32,602 nucleotides of DNA from Candidatus Parcubacteria bacterium. GTDB taxonomy: Bacteria > Patescibacteriota > Patescibacteriia > Patescibacteriales > UBA12075. Below are positions 26,176 to 32,602 of this stretch, piece after piece. Numbering within the stretch: the first letter of the stretch is position 1; the number at the start of each line of letters is the position of its first letter. The notes beneath the pieces were generated by a model. The model did no database searches and was not told the DNA's origin. It saw only the letters and a list, made by a program, of their open reading frames with translations. The stretch covers positions 1 to 32,602 of the forward strand of contig JAGLJW010000016.1 in NCBI GenBank assembly GCA_023142215.1, in the 5' to 3' direction. The position numbers and the translations under genes were made by a program.

Positions 26176-29100
26176 ATGTCTATTAGAAAGAAACAAGTTA
26201 ATTTAACTACAAAATTAAAAGTTTACATTAACTGTGGTGGTAAGTGTGGTTTTCCAAACTGCAAAGAACATTTGGTTGAGGAAGATAGCATAGTAGGAGA
26301 TATAGCTCATATAAAAGCAAGAAGTGATGGAGGCCCAAGAGGTAATATTGATTTATCGGAAGAAAAAAGAAATTCACCAGATAATTTGATAGCCTTGTGC
26401 AAGAAGCATCACAAGATAATAGATGACCATCCAGATAAATATAGTGTCGAAGATATGGAAAAATGGAAGAATGATATAGAGGAATGGGCCATAAAATCAC
26501 CTGAAAAAACTGAGTTTGGTAAAAAACTAATATTAATAATGTTGTCTGAGTTGGAAAAAGAATTAGATAGAGGTAATGGAAAGTATGTACTTAAAACCAT
26601 TCAATCAATTAAGATTATCTCAGAAACTCTGGAGGATGATAGCGTTAATAGTGAGCTTGAAATATTAAAGGCAAGAGTCAAACAAAGTTTAGAAGACGTG
26701 AGTGAGGCCAAGAAACTATTAAAAAGCATTTCCAAACTTTATCCCAAAAATATTAAATCTATTCTTTATTTAGCTGAAATTTTTTTAAATGAGGGCGACT
26801 ACGATAAAAATGAAGAGTTATTAAAACAAGCTAAGAAGATAGATAAAAATCATTGGCTTTTTGTTATTGAACAATTGATTAGGAAGCTTCGTTTAAACCA
26901 AAGTATTGATACAACAAAAATTTATGAAAATGATTTTCCCAAAAATGAAAAACAAAAATCTATCTACTATCGTATTTATTCTCATTTTTATCAAAAAGAT
27001 AAAAATTATACAAAAGCTGATGAGTTTATAGAAAAATCAATTAAACTATATCCATGCTCATTTTCTAGCTTTAATACTAAGTTAGCTTTCAGTTTAGAGA
27101 GATTAGTTGAAAAAGGTTTTCCTCTTAAACATATAGAAAAGGCGGAGGAGATATTAAATCAAATTAATGAAATAGAAATAGAAAATAGTAATTGGGATGA
27201 TTTATATATTAGCAGTAAAACTATTTTAGAGTTTAGAAAGTTTTATATTTATGTAGTTCAGCAAAACTATAAAAAGATTATTTATGCTGGCAAAAAACTT
27301 GTTGACCTAATAATGCAATGCTCATTTGATTTAGATGTAGATAATTTTTTAAATTTACTTTTAACGCATTATCGTCCAGAAAAAGAAGATTTTGAGAAAA
27401 TTATTAAATACTTATCAGATAAAAACATCACTTATGATCTTGCAAAATCTTTGGCTTTTCAATTTTGTGAAAGGGGTAAATTATTTGCTGATGGCAAAAA
27501 GTTTTTATCTGCAAAGAATGAAAAAATTAAAGATTTAATTTTACACATAGAAGCAGGGAAGAAAAATGAAGTAATTGATTTTTTGAAAAAAGATTTACAG
27601 TTAATGTTAACGTTTGCAAATTGTTTAAAAGATAATCCTAGTTTGAGGAAAGATATAATTGACAATATACCAGACGATGACAACATCCAAAAAGAAAAAA
27701 TTTATCTATTATATTACTCTGATATAGAAGAATATAATAACGCCTTTAAAATCGTGCAAAACATAGAGTTTGAAAATGCAAATTATCTTGATTGCGAAAT
27801 ATCTTTAAAAGTGGTTCGAGAAAAACAAGCTTGGGAAATGGAGGTAAAAATTTTAGATAGATTATTCAAGTTAGAAAAAAATGAAAGAAAACAATTGACA
27901 TATAAGTTAGACCAATTTACTGCTTGTATGAAGATGGAAGATTATTTAGAGGTAATAAACATAGGCAAATATTTGTTAAGCAATCCCCAAACTTTTGAGT
28001 TAATAGATGAAAAGAATCAAGAACTATTGTTAGGACAAACAATAACCGCTTATTTACAAAGAAGCGAAGAAAAAGATGCCCTGAGGTTGTTTCAGAAATA
28101 TCCTAACATCATTAAAAGTTTTGAATTTGTTATTTCTGTAGAAGCTGAAGTTTATTTAAAAAATGAAGATTATAAAAAAGCATTATTGTCATTGTGTAAT
28201 GGAATTAAAAAAATCAGGAAGCCTACTAAAGAACAATACGGATATTTATTTTTTCAATTCGTCCAATTAAGCAATTCTGGTGTTGCTAAAATTGAAACAC
28301 TTGAAAAAATTACAAACAATTTTTTTGTAAAATTTAAAAACCAAGAGCAGTGGTATTATGTTGGTGATGAAGATGAGTTGGATGCTACTAAAATTAACTC
28401 CGCAAATAATAAATATAATTTGCTTATTGGTAAAAAGGTAAATGATAAAATAGAGTTTCCGGAGGATAAATATCAAACCAATAAAGAAGAAAGAAAGATT
28501 GAAAATATTTTAAATTTAGAGGCTTATATAAACTGGAAAGCTCACGATAGTTTTTTTAGTTTGTCAAAGCAAGGTAGGTGGGATATGGGAGTAGCAATTG
28601 AAGTGCCAAATGATGAAAATGGTGGTATAGATGTTAATAATGTAATAAATTTTATTAAAGACCAGCAAGAAAGAGGTAAAGAATTTTTTGGAGGCTATTG
28701 TTCGAATAATTACCCTTTTGCATTCTTGGCTTTAAGTGAGGGAGGGGTGACTAATGCAATTGGTAAAATCACAAAAGAAAATAAAGGGTTTATACGATTT
28801 TCTGATGGTTCAGTTCAGGATATAAATAAACAAGGGCAAGTAGCTGAAAAAATAATAGAGAATTCGGAAGTGTTTTTAGACGGCACAACAGCTCTCTTTT
28901 TAGCTGAAACAGGTTTATTGAAAAAAATAAAACCCTTCATTCCAAATTTAAAAGTGCCTCAATCGGTTATCACCTTTTTATTTAAAACTTTGGAGAAATT
29001 TAATATTACACCTGGACAGATTGGTCATATGGGATGTGTTGATGACAAATTAGTATCTGATAAGATTGATAAAGCAAAAAACGAAAGGATAAAAAACAAC

Positions 29101-29820
29101 TTTAAACAAAGTATAGAGATTTTAGAAAAAGACAAAAACAATATTTTCTCCATTTCTCAAGCAAATAAATCTGAACATTTTTCAGAAAGCAATATTGCTC
29201 CTGAATTAACAGACGCTTGTATTTTAGCACAAAAAAATAATGCCATTATAATAACCGAAGATTTCTTATATTTGCAAGCCAATAATTTGCAAACTAAAAA
29301 GGGCATACCAGAATATTGCTCACTATTTTCTATAGCCAAAAAGTTGCTTGAGAAGAATAAAATATCTTTTGATGACTACTTAAATATTTATTCCTATCTA
29401 TCTTCTTATAGATGCAGATTTTTAGATTTAAACGCAGACCTAATGATTAAATCTGTTTTTAGAGAAGTTGATAATATCAAATTTGAACCTCAAAAACTAC
29501 ACTATTTAAATCTTAATTTAACATTAACGGAAGAGTATGGGGTTAAACCAGAAAATGCCATAACTGTATTGAGTGAATTTATTTCAAGAATTATAGTGGC
29601 AAATATTGTCACCTTAGAAAATGTAAAAGAAATTTATGAGATTGTTTTGATTTCATCTTTATTTAAAGGGGAAAAGGATAATTGTTCAGCTTTATTAGAA
29701 AAATGTGAGAAGACGATAGTTGGATATTTTGAAAAGTATCATCTTTATTCTATTCCTGATTATACAAAAGAAAAAATTGCAGAATTGGAAAAACAACTAA
29801 ACGTACACACTATTTCGTAA
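26176..29820 (+). CDS. large HNH - TPR-like - PIN-like protein (putative defence nuclease)
   Basis: N-term CGFPNC...GDIAHIKARSDGGPRGN...LIALCKKHHKIID (HNH); central helical TPR-like repeats; C-term VFLDGTTALFLAETGLL...ELTDACILAQKNNAIIITEDFLYL (PIN-like acidic residues). Confidence 0.75.
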   Translation: MSIRKKQVNLTTKLKVYINCGGKCGFPNCKEHLVEEDSIVGDIAHIKARSDGGPRGNIDLSEEKRNSPDNLIALCKKHHKIIDDHPDKYSVEDMEKWKNDIEEWAIKSPEKTEFGKKLILIMLSELEKELDRGNGKYVLKTIQSIKIISETLEDDSVNSELEILKARVKQSLEDVSEAKKLLKSISKLYPKNIKSILYLAEIFLNEGDYDKNEELLKQAKKIDKNHWLFVIEQLIRKLRLNQSIDTTKIYENDFPKNEKQKSIYYRIYSHFYQKDKNYTKADEFIEKSIKLYPCSFSSFNTKLAFSLERLVEKGFPLKHIEKAEEILNQINEIEIENSNWDDLYISSKTILEFRKFYIYVVQQNYKKIIYAGKKLVDLIMQCSFDLDVDNFLNLLLTHYRPEKEDFEKIIKYLSDKNITYDLAKSLAFQFCERGKLFADGKKFLSAKNEKIKDLILHIEAGKKNEVIDFLKKDLQLMLTFANCLKDNPSLRKDIIDNIPDDDNIQKEKIYLLYYSDIEEYNNAFKIVQNIEFENANYLDCEISLKVVREKQAWEMEVKILDRLFKLEKNERKQLTYKLDQFTACMKMEDYLEVINIGKYLLSNPQTFELIDEKNQELLLGQTITAYLQRSEEKDALRLFQKYPNIIKSFEFVISVEAEVYLKNEDYKKALLSLCNGIKKIRKPTKEQYGYLFFQFVQLSNSGVAKIETLEKITNNFFVKFKNQEQWYYVGDEDELDATKINSANNKYNLLIGKKVNDKIEFPEDKYQTNKEERKIENILNLEAYINWKAHDSFFSLSKQGRWDMGVAIEVPNDENGGIDVNNVINFIKDQQERGKEFFGGYCSNNYPFAFLALSEGGVTNAIGKITKENKGFIRFSDGSVQDINKQGQVAEKIIENSEVFLDGTTALFLAETGLLKKIKPFIPNLKVPQSVITFLFKTLEKFNITPGQIGHMGCVDDKLVSDKIDKAKNERIKNNFKQSIEILEKDKNNIFSISQANKSEHFSESNIAPELTDACILAQKNNAIIITEDFLYLQANNLQTKKGIPEYCSLFSIAKKLLEKNKISFDDYLNIYSYLSSYRCRFLDLNADLMIKSVFREVDNIKFEPQKLHYLNLNLTLTEEYGVKPENAITVLSEFISRIIVANIVTLENVKEIYEIVLISSLFKGEKDNCSALLEKCEKTIVGYFEKYHLYSIPDYTKEKIAELEKQLNVHTIS

Positions 29821-29875
29821 AATAAAAAAGAAATTATTTTTTAGTAAATACGATATGTCCCGTTACAAAATTAAG

Positions 29876-30115
29876 CTATTTCTGCTTTAATGAAAAATAA
29901 AAGAATTTTTCATCTTTTAACTCCATAGCTAATACATCTTCATAATCCGTATCTAGTAAATATTCATTCTCTTCTATAAAATTATCAAAAGCCTTTTTTT
30001 CATCTTCTCCGCTAGCAGTTCCAAGCACCTGTAAATTTTCAATATCAGGCATATTTGATTCGGTATTTGGTTGAAAAGTATAACCCTCTTGGGTTAAAAA
30101 AATAAAATGTCTCAT
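29876..30115 (-). CDS. small acidic hypothetical protein
   Basis: 79-aa ORF 4 nt after the upstream ORF in a compact minus-strand operon. Confidence 0.65.
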   Translation of the reverse strand: MRHFIFLTQEGYTFQPNTESNMPDIENLQVLGTASGEDEKKAFDNFIEENEYLLDTDYEDVLAMELKDEKFFYFSLKQK

Positions 30116-30119
30116 AAAT

Positions 30120-30317
30120 TTAGTTTAGTTTATATCTTCCTCGAGAAACGAAACTTAAATAGCCTTTATCTTGAAGTAATTGTAATTGTTGTCTAATTTT
30201 ATCTTTAACGTGATTATTGTCAGGATGTTTTTTAACCCAATCTTCAGTTAAAACATGAATCTTTTGGGAGTTGCTTTTGTATTTATCTGCTATTTGGTTA
30301 TTTAAGTTTGTTTGCAT
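30120..30317 (-). CDS. winged-helix protein resembling the C-terminal domain of DpnI/Dam-replacing family
   Basis: YKSNSQKIHVLTEDWVKKH...IRQQLQLLQDKGYLSFVSRGRYKL. Confidence 0.7.
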   Translation of the reverse strand: MQTNLNNQIADKYKSNSQKIHVLTEDWVKKHPDNNHVKDKIRQQLQLLQDKGYLSFVSRGRYKLN

Positions 30318-30326
30318 AACTTGTTT

Positions 30327-30857
30327 TTATTTACCTTCCATTATCTGAAGAATATCATCTAATATTTTAATCGTTTTTCTTTTTTCTTCAAGCAACTCTT
30401 TCTTAAAAAGATTATTATATTCATAAGCTTCTTTTCTTTGCCTTTTATTTATATATTCAGACTCAAACATTTTTTTACATTCTGGAGAATCGTTGCTTAT
30501 TTTACTTGAGCCTAGAATAGATAAAAGTAAATGTTCAAGACAGGGAGTGTTTTCTATCAGCTCAATTTTCTTACTTCCAGCGATTTTTCTTGCTTCTTCA
30601 ATTTCGCCTTTTGGTTTGTCATTATCCAAAACAACAACTCTTCTATCAAATTCTCCTAACACTCTACTGGCATCAATTACAATATTAGCTGAATTTCCAC
30701 CCCTGCCTTTTCTAACAGTAATAGCTACGTTAGTATCACAACAGTATAACTTTTTTAAATGCTTTAAAAACATTTGCTCATTCATACCTTCGCCAAAAAT
30801 CAACAAAGTTTTATTTGCTTGGCGTCTTTTTCTTTTATATGGATTTGTTCTCGACAT
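30327..30857 (-). CDS. RloB-like (AbiLii-like) protein, TOPRIM-like residues
   Basis: NPYKRKRRQANKTLLIFGEGMNEQMFLKHLKKL...VVVLDNDKPKGEIEEARKIA...NTPCLEHLLLSIL. Confidence 0.8.
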   Translation of the reverse strand: MSRTNPYKRKRRQANKTLLIFGEGMNEQMFLKHLKKLYCCDTNVAITVRKGRGGNSANIVIDASRVLGEFDRRVVVLDNDKPKGEIEEARKIAGSKKIELIENTPCLEHLLLSILGSSKISNDSPECKKMFESEYINKRQRKEAYEYNNLFKKELLEEKRKTIKILDDILQIMEGK

Positions 30858-30860
30858 GTA

Positions 30861-32075
30861 TTATAGTTTAGGGACAGCACCGTAGGCACCAGCAATATAT
30901 TTTGAATAATAATTATCATCAGCGCGAACACCAGTAACATCATCAAGTCGCCAAGCTTCACTTTCACCTTTTTCATTTTTTTCAGTCAAAACAATTTGAT
31001 ATTTATCTAGCTTACTTAATATTTGATGACTATGACTACTAAAAAGCAATTGAGCATTTTTAGGATTAGTTTCTGGTTGCATAAATAAATCAAACAAAGC
31101 TAAAACTATTTCTGGATGCAAATTAACATCAAATTCATCTAATATTGCTGCTCCTCCGTTAGCCAAAACCAGCAAAATTGTTTTTAAGAGCACAAAAAGT
31201 TGTTTTGTTCCAGATGACTCATACTTTATTGGTATATATTTTTTTTCACCACCAAAAGTGTGTGCCACTCTAACATTGATACTTAGTCCGTTATCTTTTT
31301 TTTCTTTTTTTATTTCAAAAGAATCTAAACCAAGATCAAACTGTGATAAAAGCTTTTCGGCTTCAGCTTTAATGTGAGCATTCTTTTTCTCGCTAAAAAA
31401 ATCAAATGCTTCAATAAGTTGCTGATTAGCATTTGGAAGTAAATGGTTGCCAACCCAACCAGCTTCAATTACATTAGTTTCTATATTTTGCCAAAAATTA
31501 AATATTTCCAGACTTTTCTTGTGGTTAAATCGTGAAGCAACACTGATTATACTAGCATTAGAACGAAGAAGTTCTTCATATCCTTTTGGCAAATTAAACT
31601 TCTTGTCATCTAATTCGTACTTATTTTTTTCTTCATTCCATTTGCGAGAAAAAACTTTTTTAGTAGTTACTTTTTTAGTAGTTTTATTTTTTACTTTTAT
31701 TTCTTCTGCAATTATTTTCTTTTCATTTAAGATAAAAGTATAAACATAAATATTACCATTAATCTCAAAATCAACAGACAGTTCAGTGGATTTATTTTTA
31801 TTATTGCCAAATAAAAAAGGTTTTATTGGTAAAGGGGCATTAGGAGAGGCATTAAAAGAAGTAACTATTAACCATTTTAAAAATGGTAATATTTTTAATA
31901 GATTTGTTTTTCCAGATGCATTTGGTCCTATTACAGTTTCAATCTTTGAAAGATGAGCATCCGAGGTAGCCTGAAAATATCCATCGTTACTTGGCGCTTT
32001 ATCGTTTACTGTAAAATCTATTATAGTTAAATCTTTAAATGAATAAAAATTTTTACATGAAAATGAATGTATCAT
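30861..32075 (-). CDS. AAA15/RloA-like (AbiLi-like) ATPase
   Basis: FSCKNFYSFKDLTIIDF; Walker A IGPNASGKTNLLK; Walker B AAILDEFDVNLHPE; LLFSSHSHQIL. Confidence 0.92.
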   Translation of the reverse strand: MIHSFSCKNFYSFKDLTIIDFTVNDKAPSNDGYFQATSDAHLSKIETVIGPNASGKTNLLKILPFLKWLIVTSFNASPNAPLPIKPFLFGNNKNKSTELSVDFEINGNIYVYTFILNEKKIIAEEIKVKNKTTKKVTTKKVFSRKWNEEKNKYELDDKKFNLPKGYEELLRSNASIISVASRFNHKKSLEIFNFWQNIETNVIEAGWVGNHLLPNANQQLIEAFDFFSEKKNAHIKAEAEKLLSQFDLGLDSFEIKKEKKDNGLSINVRVAHTFGGEKKYIPIKYESSGTKQLFVLLKTILLVLANGGAAILDEFDVNLHPEIVLALFDLFMQPETNPKNAQLLFSSHSHQILSKLDKYQIVLTEKNEKGESEAWRLDDVTGVRADDNYYSKYIAGAYGAVPKL

Positions 32076-32462
32076 ATGTTTAATAAATTAAGAAAATTTA
32101 TTATATATTTTGGTTATTAGGATTTTTGCAGTTAAATGCTTCATATTAGTTGAAATATTAATAGCAAGATTTATTATAAGTGTAACTTCTATGTTTAATG
32201 TTAGTGTAAAAATCCATAAAATATATCTTTGGATACCCAATAACCCAAATAGCCAAAATACACAATTATTATTTTTAAAATTAATTCTAGTTATATGGTA
32301 GCAAAAGTATATGTATATGTCAATAACCTACAAATATTTGTATGTTATTTGATTATAGGTACTATTTTTAATGTTTTATTGGTTGGTTTGTGGATAATTT
32401 ATATTAATGATAATTTGTTTGTTGTAATTACGAACAACACTATAATAGATTTATATAAAATA

Positions 32463-32490
32463 AAAACAAAGACATAGGCCTTTGTTTTTA
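32463..32490 (-). terminator. terminator downstream of tRNA-Asp
   Basis: Minus strand AAAACAAAG-GCCTATGT-CTTTGTTTT then T-rich tail. Confidence 0.6.
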
Positions 32491-32500
32491 TTAGTGTATG

Positions 32501-32574
32501 CGGAACGGACGGGACTCGAACCCGCGACCTCCTGCGTGACAGGCAGGCATTCTAACCAGCTGAACTACCGCTCC
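32501..32574 (-). tRNA. tRNA-Asp (anticodon GUC), CCA not encoded
   Basis: Acceptor GGAGCGG/CCGTTCC, anticodon arm CCTGC-CTGTCAC-GCAGG, T arm CGCGGGTTCGAGTCCCG, discriminator G. Confidence 0.95.
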
Positions 32575-32602
32575 ATATTGTTTTTTTATTGTTAATAAAA
32601 AA

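Noticed and set aside
32110-32477. ORFs 32110-32301 and 32295-32477
   Set aside because: Hydrophobic AT-driven translations in a region rich in inverted repeats; no family similarity or start signals.

Overview
AT-rich, compact bacterial chromosomal window. Gene content and small divergent proteins suggest a Candidate Phyla Radiation/Patescibacteria-like genome; this is inference, not a computed assignment. The centre holds a classical origin-proximal block: yidC-yidD-rnpA-rpmH on the minus strand, then an AT-rich gap, then dnaA-dnaN on the plus strand. Around it lie housekeeping genes (mazG-like, YibE/F-like, fused spermidine synthase-like, thioredoxin-CcdA-like fusion, yraN, rnhB, trxB, bactofilin, PBP1A, GalT-like) and three tRNAs (Ala-GGC, Arg-CCU, Asp-GUC). 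The right third is accessory. It contains a Fic protein followed by a 1214-aa HNH-TPR-PIN-like protein, convergent with a four-gene operon of AAA15/RloA-like ATPase, RloB-like protein, DpnI-C-like wHTH and a small acidic protein. This block lies on the 3' side of tRNA-Asp. The most striking unexplained signal is a pair of nearly identical ~157-nt structured elements (23358-23513 and 24593-24749, minus strand). Each has a TTGACA-16-TGCTATTAT promoter, paired ends, and its own sequence-divergent terminator. They differ only in the apical loop, which strongly suggests an uncharacterised duplicated ncRNA gene. Other notable signals are a seven-copy palindrome family around trxB, a hairpin MITE-like family (three copies), a self-contained 52-aa membrane peptide gene, and a DAG-kinase-like protein with a degenerate GGDGT motif coupled to bactofilin. 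No searches or folding programs were run; all calls are by eye.
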